Shown in pieces: positions 9,050-22,388 of a stretch of 64,000 nt of DNA. Origin of the DNA: Janthinobacterium lividum (lineage in GTDB: Bacteria; Pseudomonadota; Gammaproteobacteria; Burkholderiales; Burkholderiaceae_D); assembly GCF_011601275.1 (NCBI RefSeq), contig NZ_JAAOLY010000007.1, positions 1 to 64,000 of the forward strand, read 5' to 3'. Position 1 is the stretch's first letter. Each line of letters opens with the position of its first letter. A program made the position numbers and the translations under genes. The notes under the pieces are model-generated. The model was not told the DNA's origin. It did no database searches and saw only the letters and a program-made list of their open reading frames with translations.

Positions 9050-9080
9050 TAGAAAACGGGCTGTCATCTCTGACAGCCCG
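9050..9080 (-). terminator. terminator after tRNA-Pro
   Basis: A perfect 10-base-pair stem, CGGGCTGTCA (9057-9066) with TGACAGCCCG (9071-9080) around a 4-base loop, is followed on the minus strand by TTTTCT. It lies 11 bases after tRNA-Pro and before tRNA-Arg, so the two tRNAs are probably separate transcripts. Confidence 0.85.
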
Positions 9081-9090
9081 CTTATGACTT

Positions 9091-9167
9091 TGGTCGGAGT
9101 ACAAGGATTCGAACCTTGGACCCCCTGGTCCCAAACCAGGTGCGCTACCGGGCTGCGCCACACTCCG
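9091..9167 (-). tRNA. tRNA-Pro (anticodon UGG)
   Basis: The minus strand reads CGGAGTGTGGCGCAGCCCGG..., the usual start of proteobacterial tRNA-Pro. The anticodon arm CCTGG-TTTGGGA-CCAGG places TGG at the anticodon. The T-arm GGTTCGAATCC and encoded CCA (9091-9093) are present. Confidence 0.95.
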
Positions 9168-9259
9168 AAGACAAGATAATAACGTCCCCACACAATTTCG
9201 TCAATTGCCATAGACGAATTAGATGGAAATAACTATCTGCCCTGCCCTGTCGCCGCCCC

Positions 9260-10597
9260 TTAAGCGCCGACTTTATCGGCTATGCGGCGCGCCATGCTCT
9301 CGGCCTTCTCTTTATCTTTCGCTTCCACCATCACGCGGATCAGCGGTTCCGTACCCGAAGCGCGGATCAGCACGCGGCCCGTATCGCCCAGCTCGGCCTC
9401 GACCAGTTCTTTCTCGGCCACCATGGCGGCATTTTTTTGCCAGTCGAAACCGGGCGCCACACGCAGGTTGATCAGGGTTTGCGGGAACAGCACCAGTTCG
9501 GCCAGGCATTGCTGCAGGCTCTGACCGCTGCGCTTGAGCGCGGACAACACCTGCAGCGCGGAGACGATGCCGTCGCCCGTCGTGTGCCGGTCCAGGCACA
9601 GCAAATGGCCCGAACCTTCGCCGCCCAGTATCCAGCCCTTTTCCTTCATGACTTCCAGCACGTAGCGGTCGCCCACCTTTGCGCGCGCAAAGCCGATACC
9701 CTGCTGCTTGAACAGCACTTCCAGCGCCATGTTGGTCATCAGGGTGCCGACGGCACCGGCCACGGGGCCTGTTGCCAGGCGATCCTTGACCATCACGTAC
9801 AACAACTCATCGCCGTTGTACAAGCGCCCCGTGGCGTCGCACATGATCAGGCGGTCGGCGTCGCCATCGAGCGCGATACCGAGGTCCGCGCCGTGCTCGA
9901 CGACAGCCTCGGCCATGGCCTTGGTTGCCGTGGCGCCGAAACCCGCATTGATATTGAAGCCGTCAGGCTTGTTGCCGATGGCAATGACTTCCGCGCCCAG
10001 CTCATGGAACACGTGCGGGGCGATATGGTAGGCGGCGCCATGCGCGCAATCGACGACGATCTTCAGGCCGCGCAAGTCCAGCTCGTTCGGGAAGGTGCTC
10101 TTGCAAAATTCGATGTAGCGGCCTTGGGCATCGTCCAGGCGCTTGGCCCGGCCCAGCTTGTCCGACGCCACGCAAGACATGGGCTCATCGAGCGCCGCTT
10201 CGATTTCCAGTTCCACGCTGTCGGGCAGCTTGGTGCCCTGGCCGGAAAAGAACTTGATGCCATTGTCGTGATACGGATTGTGCGAGGCGGAAATGACGAC
10301 GCCGGCCGACAGGCGCAGCGCCCGCGTCAGGTAGGCGATCGCCGGCGTCGGCATAGGGCCGGCCAGCATCACGTCCACGCCAGCGGCCGACAGGCCCGCT
10401 TCCAGCGCCGCTTCCAGCATGTAGCCGGAAATGCGCGTGTCCTTGCCGATCAGTACAGTCGGATGTGCCTTGCCGCCTTGCGACTTGGCCAGCACCTTGC
10501 CGGCCGCATAACCGAGGCGCATGACGAAATCGGGGGTGATCGGTGCCGTGCCCACCAGGCCGCGGATGCCATCGGTGCCAAAATATTTACGCGTCAT
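9260..10597 (-). CDS. glmM: phosphoglucosamine mutase
   Basis: A 445-residue enzyme that converts glucosamine-6-phosphate to glucosamine-1-phosphate for peptidoglycan and lipopolysaccharide precursors in the cytoplasm. N-terminal YFGTDGIRG, the phosphoserine loop SASHNP (residues 103-108), the metal loop DGDADR and the C-terminal phosphate loop [12 protein letters not shown] are all present. Full length. It is last in the rlmE-ftsH-folP-glmM order common in proteobacteria and follows folP by 39 bases. Confidence 0.97.
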   Translation of the reverse strand: MTRKYFGTDGIRGLVGTAPITPDFVMRLGYAAGKVLAKSQGGKAHPTVLIGKDTRISGYMLEAALEAGLSAAGVDVMLAGPMPTPAIAYLTRALRLSAGVVISASHNPYHDNGIKFFSGQGTKLPDSVELEIEAALDEPMSCVASDKLGRAKRLDDAQGRYIEFCKSTFPNELDLRGLKIVVDCAHGAAYHIAPHVFHELGAEVIAIGNKPDGFNINAGFGATATKAMAEAVVEHGADLGIALDGDADRLIMCDATGRLYNGDELLYVMVKDRLATGPVAGAVGTLMTNMALEVLFKQQGIGFARAKVGDRYVLEVMKEKGWILGGEGSGHLLCLDRHTTGDGIVSALQVLSALKRSGQSLQQCLAELVLFPQTLINLRVAPGFDWQKNAAMVAEKELVEAELGDTGRVLIRASGTEPLIRVMVEAKDKEKAESMARRIADKVGA

Positions 10598-10636
10598 AGT
10601 TTTCTCTTTTTGTTGTTTATAATGAATCTTACAGGG

Positions 10637-11470
10637 TCAGTGCGCCATGCGCCAGACCTTCAGTGCATCGACGGTTTCAGCGACATCATGCACACGGATA
10701 ATTTCCGCACCTTGCGCTACAGCAGCAAGCGCACCGGCAACACTGCCGGCCAGGCGCTGCTCGACGGGACGCCCCGTGACGGCGCCTATCATCGACTTGC
10801 GCGACAAGCCGGCCAGCACAGGCAGGTCCAGTTCGCTGCGCAGCTGGCGCGTGGCGCGCAGCAAGGCGTAGTTCTGTTCCACCGTCTTGCCAAAGCCAAA
10901 ACCGGGATCGACGCACAGGCGTTCGCGGGCGATGCCGGCCGCCGTCATGGTGTCGATGCGCTCGCGCAGGAAGTCGATGACTTCGCGCACCACGTCTTCG
11001 TACTGCGGCTGGTCCTGCATGGTTTGCGGCACGCTTTGCATGTGCATGATGCACAGCGCGCAATCGCTGTCCTGCACGGCGTCGATAGCGCCCGGCGCGC
11101 GGAAACCGTTGATGTCGTTGATCATGTCGGCGCCCGCCAGGATGGCTTCGCGCATCACTTCAGGCTTGTACGTGTCGATGGACAGAGGCTTGCCGCAGTC
11201 GCGCAAGGCGTACAGCACCGGCATGACGCGCGCAAGCTCGTCTTGCAGCGGCAGCGGCGGCGCGCCGGGGCGGCTCGATTCGCCGCCGATGTCGATGATG
11301 TCGACGCCGTCAACAATCATCTGCTCGGCGCGCGAAATAGCAAATTCCAGGTGTTGATACTGGCCCGCATCGGAAAACGAGTCGGGCGTGATGTTCAGGA
11401 TGCCCATCACCAGCGCCTGCGTGCCCTGCAGGTTGAAGCCGAAACGGCCGAATTGCAAATAGTGTCGCAT
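10637..11470 (-). CDS. folP: dihydropteroate synthase
   Basis: A 277-residue TIM-barrel enzyme joining p-aminobenzoate and hydroxymethyl-dihydropterin diphosphate in folate synthesis; it is the sulfonamide target. The signatures MGILNITPDSFSDAG, IIDIGGESSRPGA, DINGF and the loop GLSRKSMIG are intact. It begins MRHYLQFGRFGF at an ATG and lies 115 bases after ftsH, in the same operon as glmM. Confidence 0.96.
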   Translation of the reverse strand: MRHYLQFGRFGFNLQGTQALVMGILNITPDSFSDAGQYQHLEFAISRAEQMIVDGVDIIDIGGESSRPGAPPLPLQDELARVMPVLYALRDCGKPLSIDTYKPEVMREAILAGADMINDINGFRAPGAIDAVQDSDCALCIMHMQSVPQTMQDQPQYEDVVREVIDFLRERIDTMTAAGIARERLCVDPGFGFGKTVEQNYALLRATRQLRSELDLPVLAGLSRKSMIGAVTGRPVEQRLAGSVAGALAAVAQGAEIIRVHDVAETVDALKVWRMAH

Positions 11471-11585
11471 GTGAATCTTTGTAGTCGTCAGGAAAAAACT
11501 GCTGCGGCAACGAAAAAGGGCAAGGATTGCTCCTTACCCTCGTTCTTGCCATACCCTTGCGCGCCGCCCGTCAGGGCAGCCGCTA

Positions 11586-13466
11586 TCAGGCTGGTGCCGT
11601 CACGTTCGGCGAGATGCCGCCCGTGCCGCTGTCGCCCGCATTGCGGCGTGGCGGGATGACTTTCGGCGGACGCGGCTCCAGGCCGGCCATGATGTCATTG
11701 ATTTGCTCTGCATCGATGGTTTCCCATTCCAGCAAGGCTTTGGTCATCATTTCGACCTTGTCGCGGTTGCCTTCCAGCAAAGTACGCGCCAAAGCATATT
11801 GCTTGTCGAGAATGTTGCGGATTTCAGCATCGACCTTTTGCTGGGTCGCTTCCGAGATCGTCTTGGTGGCGCCACCGAAGAAACCTTCGTTTTCGCTGTC
11901 TTCGTAGACCATCACGCCCATGCTGTCGGACATGCCGAAGCGGGTCACCATGGAACGGGCCAGCTTGGTGGCGCGCGAGAAGTCGTTCGACGCGCCGGTG
12001 GACATTTGTCCCACGAAAATCTCTTCGGCGATACGGCCGCCGAACAGGATGGAAATTTCTTCCAGCATCTTGTCCTTGTAGGCGGACAAGTTATCGTGCT
12101 CCGGCAGCTGCCACGTCAGGCCCAAGGCCCAGCCGCGTGGCATGATCGTCACTTTATGCACGGGATCGGCCTTCGGCAGCAGCTTGGCGACGACGGCGTG
12201 ACCGGACTCATGGTAAGCCGTATTGCGACGCTCTTCCTCGCGGATGATCATCGATTTACGCTCAGGACCCATATAGATCTTGTCTTTCGCGTCTTCGAAG
12301 TCCGCCATTTCCACCAGGCGCTTGCTGCGGCGGGCCGCGAACAGGGCTGCCTCGTTGACCAGGTTGGCCAGGTCCGCGCCCGAGAAACCAGGGGTGCCGC
12401 GGGCCAGGATATCGGCTTTCACGTCGGTACCGATAGGTACTTTACGCATGTGCACGTTCAAGATCTGCTCACGGCCGCGGATATCGGGCAAGCCGACGGA
12501 AACCTGGCGGTCGAAACGACCCGGACGCAGCAAGGCTTTATCGAGCACGTCGGCACGGTTGGTGGCGGCCACGACGATCACGCCGGAGTTCGCTTCAAAA
12601 CCGTCCATCTCGACCAGCAACTGGTTCAAGGTCTGTTCGCGCTCGTCATTGCCGCCGCCCATGCCGGCGCCGCGGTGACGGCCGACAGCATCGATCTCAT
12701 CGATGAAGATGATGCATGGCGAATGCTTTTTCGCGTTTTCAAACATGTCGCGGACACGACTGGCGCCCACGCCGACGAACATTTCCACGAAGTCGGAACC
12801 GGAAATCGAGAAGAACGGCACCTTGGCTTCGCCGGCGATGGCGCGCGCCAGCAAGGTTTTACCCGTGCCCGGAGGACCGACCATCAGCACGCCGCGGGGA
12901 ATGCGGCCGCCCAGTTTCTGGAATTTGCTCGGATCCTTGAGGAAGTCGACCACTTCGTTGACTTCTTCTTTCGCTTCGTCGCAACCGGCGACATCGGCGA
13001 AGGTGACGGTGTTGCTGGCTTCATCCATCATGCGCGCCTTCGACTTGCCGAACGAGAATGCCCCGCCCTTGCCGCCGCCTTGCATCTGACGCATGAAGAA
13101 TACCCAGACGCCGATCAACAGCAGCATGGGGAACCAGGAAACAAAAATAGTTTGCAGGAAAGACGCTTCCTCGGGTGGACGCACATCGAAATGCACGCCA
13201 TTGTCGCGCAAGTCGCCGATCAGGCCCTTGTCGAGGCTGGTGGCGGTGGTACGCACCTTGGTGTCGTCCATCAGCTTGGCGGTGATCGACGAACCCTCGA
13301 TCACGACATCCTTGACGCGCTTGGCTTTGACTTCATCCAGCAAATCGGAATAAGCGATGGCCTTGCTGCCGCCTGTGGCGCCATGACTGTCGAATTGCTT
13401 GAACAGCATGAACAACAGCAGCAATACGACTACCCAGATGGCAGATTTGGAAAACATGTTATTCAC
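11586..13466 (-). CDS. ftsH: ATP-dependent zinc metalloprotease FtsH
   Basis: A 626-residue membrane-anchored AAA+ protease. Two membrane spans (about residues 8-24 and 104-124) flank a periplasmic domain; Walker A is GPPGTGKT (197-204), Walker B IIFIDEID (252-259) and the zinc motif HESGH (419-423). It degrades unstable membrane and cytosolic proteins, for example LpxC and sigma-32 in E. coli. A GTG start at 13466 is chosen because AAGGAG lies 5-6 bases ahead; an ATG occurs three codons later. rlmE precedes it on the same strand. Confidence 0.97.
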   Translation of the reverse strand: MNNMFSKSAIWVVVLLLLFMLFKQFDSHGATGGSKAIAYSDLLDEVKAKRVKDVVIEGSSITAKLMDDTKVRTTATSLDKGLIGDLRDNGVHFDVRPPEEASFLQTIFVSWFPMLLLIGVWVFFMRQMQGGGKGGAFSFGKSKARMMDEASNTVTFADVAGCDEAKEEVNEVVDFLKDPSKFQKLGGRIPRGVLMVGPPGTGKTLLARAIAGEAKVPFFSISGSDFVEMFVGVGASRVRDMFENAKKHSPCIIFIDEIDAVGRHRGAGMGGGNDEREQTLNQLLVEMDGFEANSGVIVVAATNRADVLDKALLRPGRFDRQVSVGLPDIRGREQILNVHMRKVPIGTDVKADILARGTPGFSGADLANLVNEAALFAARRSKRLVEMADFEDAKDKIYMGPERKSMIIREEERRNTAYHESGHAVVAKLLPKADPVHKVTIMPRGWALGLTWQLPEHDNLSAYKDKMLEEISILFGGRIAEEIFVGQMSTGASNDFSRATKLARSMVTRFGMSDSMGVMVYEDSENEGFFGGATKTISEATQQKVDAEIRNILDKQYALARTLLEGNRDKVEMMTKALLEWETIDAEQINDIMAGLEPRPPKVIPPRRNAGDSGTGGISPNVTAPA

Positions 13467-13668
13467 GAAGACTCCTTGGATGCAGTGCGCATCTCTTTAC
13501 CTATAGCTAGAAACACGATTTTACTCGCAATAAGCGGGCCGTGCCAAAGCCCGCCGATCCGTGCGCGCGAAAAAATCGCGTTCACGCAAAAAAATGCAGT
13601 ATAAACAATTTAGGCTTTTATGCCATCAGACGCTACTGCACTTCTCGTTCCCATGTGCGGATTCCCTC

Positions 13669-14352
13669 TTAAATATCAAGGGTGGAATCATCTTCTTCCA
13701 CGGCATTTTTCAGCGGATTCTTGATTCCACGGCCCATCAGGAAGATTTCCGACGATTTATCGCGGCTGGCCTTCGGCTTTTTCTGCACCACGACCTTGAA
13801 TTCGGCGCGGAATTTCTCCACGATCTGGCTGAAACCCATGTCTTTGAAACATTTCACCAGCAGGACGCCCGATGGTTTCAAATGCAATTGCGAAAATTCG
13901 ATGGCCAGGTCGATCAGATGCTCCATGCGCGCGGCGTCCGCCGTGGCGATGCCCGACAGGTTGGGCGCCATGTCCGACAGGACCAGGTCCACCTTACGGC
14001 CCTGCAACACCACTTCCAGCTGGCGCAGCACGCGCGCTTCGCGGAAGTCGCCCTGGATGAAGTGGAAATCGGCGATAGGCTCCATTTCCAGCATGTCCAG
14101 GCCAATCAGGGTACCATTGACCCCGCCGCCGTCCTTGCCGGCCAGCTTGCGCCGCGTGTACTGGGCCCAGCTGCCAGGAGTGCAACCAAGGTCGACAATC
14201 ACCTGGCCAGGCTTGATCAGTTTCTCGTCTTCATCGATTTCTTTGAGCTTGTATGCTGCCCGGGCGCGGTAGCCCTCTTTTTGCGCCAACTTCACATAAG
14301 GATCATTTATGTGGTCGTGCAACCAGTTTTTGTTTAATTTCTTCTTTGCCAT
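13669..14352 (-). CDS. rlmE: 23S rRNA 2'-O-ribose U2552 methyltransferase
   Basis: A 227-residue RrmJ/FtsJ-family Rossmann methyltransferase. SAM motif [12 protein letters not shown], catalytic region LVLSDMAPN and LLVKCF fit the K-D-K-E family. It methylates U2552 in the ribosomal A-loop during late 50S assembly. It heads the rlmE-ftsH-folP-glmM series and is divergent from yhbY, with only 42 bases between them. Confidence 0.95.
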   Translation of the reverse strand: MAKKKLNKNWLHDHINDPYVKLAQKEGYRARAAYKLKEIDEDEKLIKPGQVIVDLGCTPGSWAQYTRRKLAGKDGGGVNGTLIGLDMLEMEPIADFHFIQGDFREARVLRQLEVVLQGRKVDLVLSDMAPNLSGIATADAARMEHLIDLAIEFSQLHLKPSGVLLVKCFKDMGFSQIVEKFRAEFKVVVQKKPKASRDKSSEIFLMGRGIKNPLKNAVEEDDSTLDI

Positions 14353-14394
14353 TCGCGTAGAATACTGCTTTTAAGGGAATTACTAAATATTATT

Positions 14395-14865
14395 ATGCTA
14401 AAACTTACACCCGTAGAGCGCAGCGCACTGCGCGCCGAAGCACACGCGCTGAAGCCTATCGTCATCATTGGCGAAGCGGGCTTGACACCTGCTGTCCTCA
14501 AAGAGATCGACCTTGGCCTGGATTCGCACGGTCTGATTAAAGTCCGCGTGTTCGGCGACGACCGCGAAGCCCGCGTCGGAATGTACGATACGATTTGCGG
14601 CAATCTCGGCGCCGCCCCGGTACAACATATTGGCAAACTGCTGGTAATCTACCGTCCGAAAAAAGAAGTGGTTAAGGAGAAGGTCAGCGCCGGCAAAGGC
14701 ATGCGCGAAGTGACCATCGTCAAGGCCAGCGCCAGCGGCACCAAGCGCCCGAGCGTGACGAAAGTCATGATCAAGGGCAATGAGCGCGTTACCGAAGGCG
14801 GTTCCATCAAGCGTGCCAAGCCACGTCAGAAAAGCGCCAAGAAAAGCGCACTGGGCAGCAAGTAA
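14395..14865 (+). CDS. yhbY: YhbY-family ribosome-assembly RNA-binding protein
   Basis: The 156-residue product has a CRM domain at residues 1-95 (LTPVERSALRAEAHALKPIVIIGEAGLT, with loop GDDREARVG) and a Lys/Arg/Ser-rich tail about 60 residues long that E. coli YhbY lacks. The family binds pre-50S particles. It is divergent from rlmE, as in many proteobacteria, so both act in ribosome maturation. A strong terminator follows. Confidence 0.92.
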   Translation: MLKLTPVERSALRAEAHALKPIVIIGEAGLTPAVLKEIDLGLDSHGLIKVRVFGDDREARVGMYDTICGNLGAAPVQHIGKLLVIYRPKKEVVKEKVSAGKGMREVTIVKASASGTKRPSVTKVMIKGNERVTEGGSIKRAKPRQKSAKKSALGSK

Positions 14866-14902
14866 GTCTGTCGTTCAGCAGCCGCAAGGCTGTTGAAACA
14901 AG

Positions 14903-14938
14903 AAGCGGAGCACGGGATCTTCCCTGCTCCGCTTTTTT
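14903..14938 (+). terminator. Rho-independent terminator of yhbY
   Basis: AAGCGGAGCA (14903-14912) pairs with TGCTCCGCTT (14925-14934), followed by a T run to 14938. Confidence 0.9.
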
Positions 14939-14944
14939 ATTGCT

Positions 14945-15034
14945 TGTCGGATTACGCGGCGCCAGGGCGCCGCTAATTCGACCTACGGCATTGATCGGCA
15001 GGTCGGATTAGCGCGCAGCGCGTAATCCGACAAC
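14945..15034. repeat. pair of REP-like palindromes
   Basis: Two related hairpins lie between yhbY and the DUF4149 gene. The first runs GTCGGATTACGCGGCGC..GCGCCGCTAATTCGAC (about 14945-14982); the second is GTCGGATTAGCGCGC..GCGTAATCCGAC (about 15002-15032). The shared GTCGGATTA/TAATCCGAC ends and their pairing resemble REP/BIME elements. Confidence 0.65.
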
Positions 15035-15045
15035 ACCACAGACGA

Positions 15046-15492
15046 TTACTGCTGCTTCCAGATCAATACGCCCGCCAGCAAGCTCTGCACGGCAAAGATC
15101 ACGGTCGACACGCCATGCAGCATGCCGAAGCGGCTGCGCATGGCCTCGTCCATGATGCCGGATGAACCCGCTTGCGCCTTGAGTTCGGCCATCAGCGGCG
15201 AGATGCCGAAATGGCTGAGCAGCGCACACACCAGCATCGACAACACCAGCGCACCCAGCAGGCGGCGGCGCTTGAGTTCCAGCGCGCCGGGCGCCCACTG
15301 CAGCAAGGCCAGCAGTATCAAGGCACAGGCGATCGACAGCCAGGCCTCGGCGCGGAACATGCTGCCGGCGATATTGCCCGCCAGCACTCTGTCGCTCAGG
15401 GTACCGAACAGGGTCGGCGCCACGATGAAGCCGATGGTCCACAAGCTGCCGGCCCACAGGGTGGCGACGAGGATGCGCACGCGGGCGAGCAT
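15046..15492 (-). CDS. DUF4149 membrane protein
   Basis: A 148-residue protein with four predicted membrane helices (about residues 5-25, 48-68, 80-98, 122-144). The opening RILVATLWAGSLWTIGFIVAPTLF fits the DUF4149 (TMEM205-like) family, whose function is not known in bacteria. Its ATG overlaps the greA stop by one base (TGATG at 15490-15494), so it is translationally coupled to greA. The GreA-DUF4149 pairing recurs in Burkholderiales. Confidence 0.85.
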   Translation of the reverse strand: MLARVRILVATLWAGSLWTIGFIVAPTLFGTLSDRVLAGNIAGSMFRAEAWLSIACALILLALLQWAPGALELKRRRLLGALVLSMLVCALLSHFGISPLMAELKAQAGSSGIMDEAMRSRFGMLHGVSTVIFAVQSLLAGVLIWKQQ

Positions 15493-15968
15493 CAGATGTA
15501 CAGCACTTCCAGGATTTCGTATTCGCGCGGGCCGGACGGCGCCTGCACTTCCACCACGTCGCCGGCATACTTGCCGATCAGCGCGCGGGCGATCGGGGAC
15601 GTCACGGAAACCTTGTTCATTTTCAGGTCGGCTTCATCGAGGCCGACGATCTGGTACGTGACTTTCTGGCCCGATTCCAGGTCTTCCAGGTTCACGGTCG
15701 AGGCAAACACCACGCGGCCTTCCGCGTCGAGCGCGGTCGGGTCGATGATTTGCGCTGCGCCCAGCTTGCCTTCGAGTTCGGCGATGCGGCCTTCGACGAA
15801 CGCCTGGCGTTCCTTGGCGGCATCGTACTCGGCGTTTTCCGACAAATCTCCGTGCGAACGCGCTTCGGCGATCGCATCGATGACGATGCGGCGTTCCTTG
15901 GTCTTCAAATGATGCAGCTCTTCTTTCAAGAGTTCTGCGCCGTATTTGGTCAATGGGACTGAGGTCAT
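15492..15968 (-). CDS. greA: transcription elongation factor GreA
   Basis: A 158-residue protein: N-terminal coiled coil (about 1-75, with the tip acidic pair in [16 protein letters not shown]) and a C-terminal FKBP-like domain ([18 protein letters not shown]). It enters the RNA polymerase secondary channel and promotes transcript cleavage to rescue backtracked complexes. It follows carB by 163 bases with two hairpins between, so it is probably transcribed separately. Confidence 0.97.
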   Translation of the reverse strand: MTSVPLTKYGAELLKEELHHLKTKERRIVIDAIAEARSHGDLSENAEYDAAKERQAFVEGRIAELEGKLGAAQIIDPTALDAEGRVVFASTVNLEDLESGQKVTYQIVGLDEADLKMNKVSVTSPIARALIGKYAGDVVEVQAPSGPREYEILEVLYI

Positions 15969-16042
15969 GTTATCTCTACTATCTGCTAGTTATCGGCGCC
16001 GTTGTCCGTGTTTTGCCACGGTTAACGGACTTACCAAGTGAA

Positions 16043-16124
16043 AACCACAGAGGCCGCGCGCTGCTCTGCACGGAACTCTGTGGTTGATAAGCATGCAGTG
16101 TACCGCCTAACGGCGGTCACTGCA
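16043..16124 (-). terminator. tandem hairpins after carB
   Basis: AACCACAGAG (16043-16052) pairs perfectly with CTCTGTGGTT (16076-16085). A second hairpin, TGCAGTG-t-ACCGCC with GGCGGT-CACTGCA, spans 16094-16124 and begins 8 bases after the carB stop. Neither has a T run on the minus strand, so these may be 3'-end stabilising or Rho-related structures rather than classic terminators. Confidence 0.5.
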
Positions 16125-16131
16125 AACGCAC

Positions 16132-19354
<3,223 letters not shown>

Positions 19355-19362
<8 letters not shown>

Positions 19363-20533
19363 TTTTCTTTTTCTCCTCCGCAGCCATCAAGTTGATGAAG
19401 CGGTCAAACAGGTAAGCAACATCCATCGGGCCCGGCGACGCTTCAGGGTGGCCCTGGAAGCAGAAGGCCGGCTTGTCCGTGCGGGCAAAGCCCTGCAGGG
19501 AACCGTCGAACAGCGATTCATGGGTCACGCGGCAATTCGCGGGCAAGGTTGCCGCGTCAACTGCGAAACCGTGGTTTTGCGAGGTAATCAAGACTTGTTT
19601 CGTTTCCAGGTCTTGCACCGGATGGTTGGCGCCGTGGTGGCCGAACTTCATCTTCAAGGTTTTCGCGCCGGAAGCGATCGCCATGATCTGGTGGCCGAGG
19701 CAGATGCCGAAGGTCGGGATGCCCTTCTCGATCAATTCCTTGGTGGCCGCGATGGCGTAGTCGCACGGTTCCGGATCGCCGGGGCCGTTCGACAGGAAGA
19801 TGCCGTCCGGGTTCAGCGCCAGTGCATCGGCAGCTGTCGCTTGCGCGGGCAGCACGGTGACCTTGCAGCCGCGCGCCGTCAGCATGCGCAGGATGTTGCG
19901 CTTGACGCCGTAGTCGAAAGCGACCACGTGGTATTTCGCGTCGGCGTCGGCCAGCTGGCCATAGCCTACACCCAAGGTCCATTCCGTTTCGCGGTACTCG
20001 TAGGCGGCCTTGCTTGATACCACCTTGGCCAGGTCCATGCCGGCCAGGCCGGGGAAGGAGCGGGCAAGTTCCAGCGCTTGCGCGGAGGATGGCTCGTTGC
20101 CTTGCGTACCGACGAGGATGGCGCCGCCCTGCGCACCTTTTTCACGCAGGATACGCGTGAGCTTGCGTGTATCGATGCCGGCGATGGCAACGATATTTTC
20201 AGCTTTGAGGTAATCGGACAGGGAGAGGGTGGAACGGAAATTGGATGCCAGCAATGGCAGATCGCGGATGATGAGGCCAGAGGCGTGGACCTTGGAAGAT
20301 TCGACGTCTTCCGGATTGACGCCCGTATTGCCGATATGCGGATAGGTCAGGGTGACCATCTGGCGGCAATAGCTTGGGTCGGTAAGGATTTCCTGATACC
20401 CGGTCATCGAGGTGTTGAAAACAACCTCGCCCGTGGTATGACCGGCGGCACCGATCGAAAAACCTTTAAAGATCGTTCCATCAGCAAGCGCTAATATGGC
20501 TGGAACGGCAGGGCCAGAAAAAAATGGCGGCAA
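19355..20533 (-). CDS. carA: carbamoyl-phosphate synthase small subunit
   Basis: The glutaminase subunit (392 residues). The class I amidotransferase triad is present: Cys in GICLGHQ, with His and Glu in GHPEASPGP. It feeds ammonia through a tunnel to CarB. I place the start at a TTG (20533), because AGGAG lies 6 bases ahead of it; another TTG two codons upstream overlaps the ribosome site and no ATG fits. It is first in carAB. Confidence 0.95.
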
Positions 20534-20684
20534 GGGCAACTCCTGATAAAGTTACCGTAGCTGCGCCACGTCAGACCGACCGCCTAGATACCCGAGCCAG
20601 ATGCACTCAGGGTGTTTCAACGGTCATTTTGAATGAGGGGATGGGTAGTCGCTACGGTATATGTGTGATTGGCTAAACCTTTGA

Positions 20685-20713
20685 ATTATAACCAAAAGGA
20701 AGCTTTTCCACAA
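20685..20713 (-). promoter_or_regulatory. carAB promoter candidate
   Basis: On the minus strand a perfect TATAAT (20685-20690) lies 17 bases after TTGTGG (20708-20713, 3/6 match to -35). It would give a leader of about 145 bases before carA. Confidence 0.5.
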
Positions 20714-20774
20714 GGAAGAAAATACAGAAGGCCCGGCATTTTTTTGCGCAGCAGCATAAATCCTGCGCCCCATG

Positions 20775-20806
20775 AAAAAAGCCGCCCGGCTTGCGCGGAG
20801 CGGCTT
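20775..20806 (-). terminator. terminator of the GlcG-like gene
   Basis: On the minus strand AAGCCGC...GCGGCTT (arms 20800-20806 and 20779-20785) is followed by TTTTC. It sits 23 bases after the gene. Confidence 0.8.
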
Positions 20807-20828
20807 GCAAAGCAATATCGGTTACTAC

Positions 20829-21236
20829 TTACGCCGTCAGAGCAGCAATGCCCGCTTTGGCGATTTGCGCATCTTCCGCCGATTTCACGCCCGAGACGCC
20901 GACGGCGCCCACGTAGTGGCCTTCGAACACGATGGGTACGCCGCCTTCGAGCAAGCCGTCGATTTCCGGCGCGCTCAGGAAGGACACGCGGCCGCCATTG
21001 ATCATCTCTTCATAGATGCGCGATTCGCGGCGGCCCAGTGCGGCCGTCTTCGCTTTCGATGGAGCGATGTGGGACGAAATCGGCGCCACGCCATCCATGC
21101 GCTGCAGCCATACCAGGTGGCCGCCGTCGTCGACGATGGCGATTGTGACCGCCCAGTTATTCTTGACCGCTTCCGCTTCGGCGGCAGCAGCGATTTTCTT
21201 TACGTCGTCCAGTGTCAAAATCGGTTTCGATTGCAT
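20829..21236 (-). CDS. GlcG/HbpS-family haem-binding-like protein
   Basis: A 135-residue protein of the GlcG/DUF336 family, built as one profilin-like alpha/beta domain: LTLDDVKKIAAAAEAEA, IVDDGGHLVWLQRMDGV, and a Gly-rich GGVPIVFEGHYVGAVGVSG. Members bind haem or small ligands and are sometimes secreted, but no signal peptide is visible here. AAGGAT lies 6 bases before the ATG. A terminator follows, so the gene is monocistronic. Precise role unknown. Confidence 0.85.
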   Translation of the reverse strand: MQSKPILTLDDVKKIAAAAEAEAVKNNWAVTIAIVDDGGHLVWLQRMDGVAPISSHIAPSKAKTAALGRRESRIYEEMINGGRVSFLSAPEIDGLLEGGVPIVFEGHYVGAVGVSGVKSAEDAQIAKAGIAALTA

Positions 21237-21295
21237 GGTGCATCCTTGTTATGTTGAAACAAAATTGTATACGAAATGCGCAAGACAACCAGCCC

Positions 21296-22207
21296 TTACT
21301 GCTCGCGCTTGGCTTTCAGCTTTTGCTTGAGCTGTGCCATCACGGCAAAGGTCGCCTGCTCGCCCGCCAGGATCGCCTGGTTGCGGCTGTTGAAATCGTT
21401 GCCCTTCATGGTGCCCAGGCTGGGCTGGATCACCACGTCCGCATCTTTCAATTCAAATTGATTGATGCGCTGGCCCATGATGGCGAACGTCTGCATCAAT
21501 ACTTCCATCGAGCTGATGGCTTTCTGCGTATCTGTTTGCGACGAAATATTCACGGCAATGATGAAATCGGCGCCCATGTCGCGCGCAAAGCGCACGGGCA
21601 CGGGAGCGACGAGGCCGCCATCGACGTAGGTGTGGCCGGCAATCGTCACGGGCTGGAACACGCCGGGAACGGCCGACGAGGCGCGCACGGCCATGCCGGT
21701 GTTACCACGCTGGAACAGGATCGGCTGGCCATTTTTCAAATCGGTCGCCACCACGCCGAATGGAATCTTGAGTTTTTCCAGCGGCACGCCGCCGACGGCC
21801 TTGTTGACATAGCTTTGCAGCGCTTCGCCTTTCAGCACGCCGGACGACTTGCCGAACAGGGGCAAGGCCCAGTCGGAAATGGCCGCCTCGTCCATGTCGA
21901 AGGCCATCTTTTGCAGGGCGAAGCCGGAGTTCCCCGCCGCATACATGGCGCCCACCACGCTGCCGGCGCTGGTGCCGGTGACGATGTCAGCCTGGATGCC
22001 CTGCGATTCGAGCGCCTTGATCACGCCGATATGCGCGAAACCGCGCGCCGCGCCGCCGCCCAGGGCCAGGCCGATCTTGATCTTGCGCGGCGTGACGACG
22101 ATGGGCTCGGGCGGCGTCAATACTTGTATAGGTTTCGGGGCGGTGGTATCGCAGCCGGCCAGCGCAAAGGCGGCCAGGGCAAGCAGGGTCAGGCGTTTAG
22201 GGAACAT
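21296..22207 (-). CDS. patatin-like phospholipase lipoprotein
   Basis: A 303-residue protein with lipoprotein signal (LAAFALAGC, lipobox Cys about residue 18) and a patatin domain: oxyanion loop GGGAARG, nucleophile elbow GTSAGS and the catalytic-dyad aspartate in VDGGL. It is expected to be a membrane-anchored lipid acyl hydrolase, like RssA/YchK-type proteins. The 22207 ATG is chosen because it starts the lipoprotein signal; the frame runs upstream to a TTG at 22312 without a signal. No clear ribosome site is visible. It follows no obvious partner. Confidence 0.85.
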   Translation of the reverse strand: MFPKRLTLLALAAFALAGCDTTAPKPIQVLTPPEPIVVTPRKIKIGLALGGGAARGFAHIGVIKALESQGIQADIVTGTSAGSVVGAMYAAGNSGFALQKMAFDMDEAAISDWALPLFGKSSGVLKGEALQSYVNKAVGGVPLEKLKIPFGVVATDLKNGQPILFQRGNTGMAVRASSAVPGVFQPVTIAGHTYVDGGLVAPVPVRFARDMGADFIIAVNISSQTDTQKAISSMEVLMQTFAIMGQRINQFELKDADVVIQPSLGTMKGNDFNSRNQAILAGEQATFAVMAQLKQKLKAKREQ

Positions 22208-22388
22208 GGTGGTGAAGGGAACCGCGCGCGGCAGTGGCAAATAAGGAGAGCCGATTGTAGCGCAAGCGGAGCCGCCCGCACTGAAGGCGGTCTTAAATGT
22301 ATATAGTGACAATATTTCGAACCGTGCGCGCCACGCCGGCTGCTAGACTGGCGCCTGGCCCCCCTCCCTCACCTCCTTTGGGCGACTC

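Larger units (their letters stand above)
20534..20828. other. carA upstream region and downstream spacer of the GlcG-like gene
   Basis: The 295 bases hold, on the minus strand, a carA promoter candidate (20685-20713), about 145 bases of 5' untranslated leader, and the terminator of the GlcG-like gene (20775-20806). I see no clear leader peptide or riboswitch in the leader. Confidence 0.4.
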
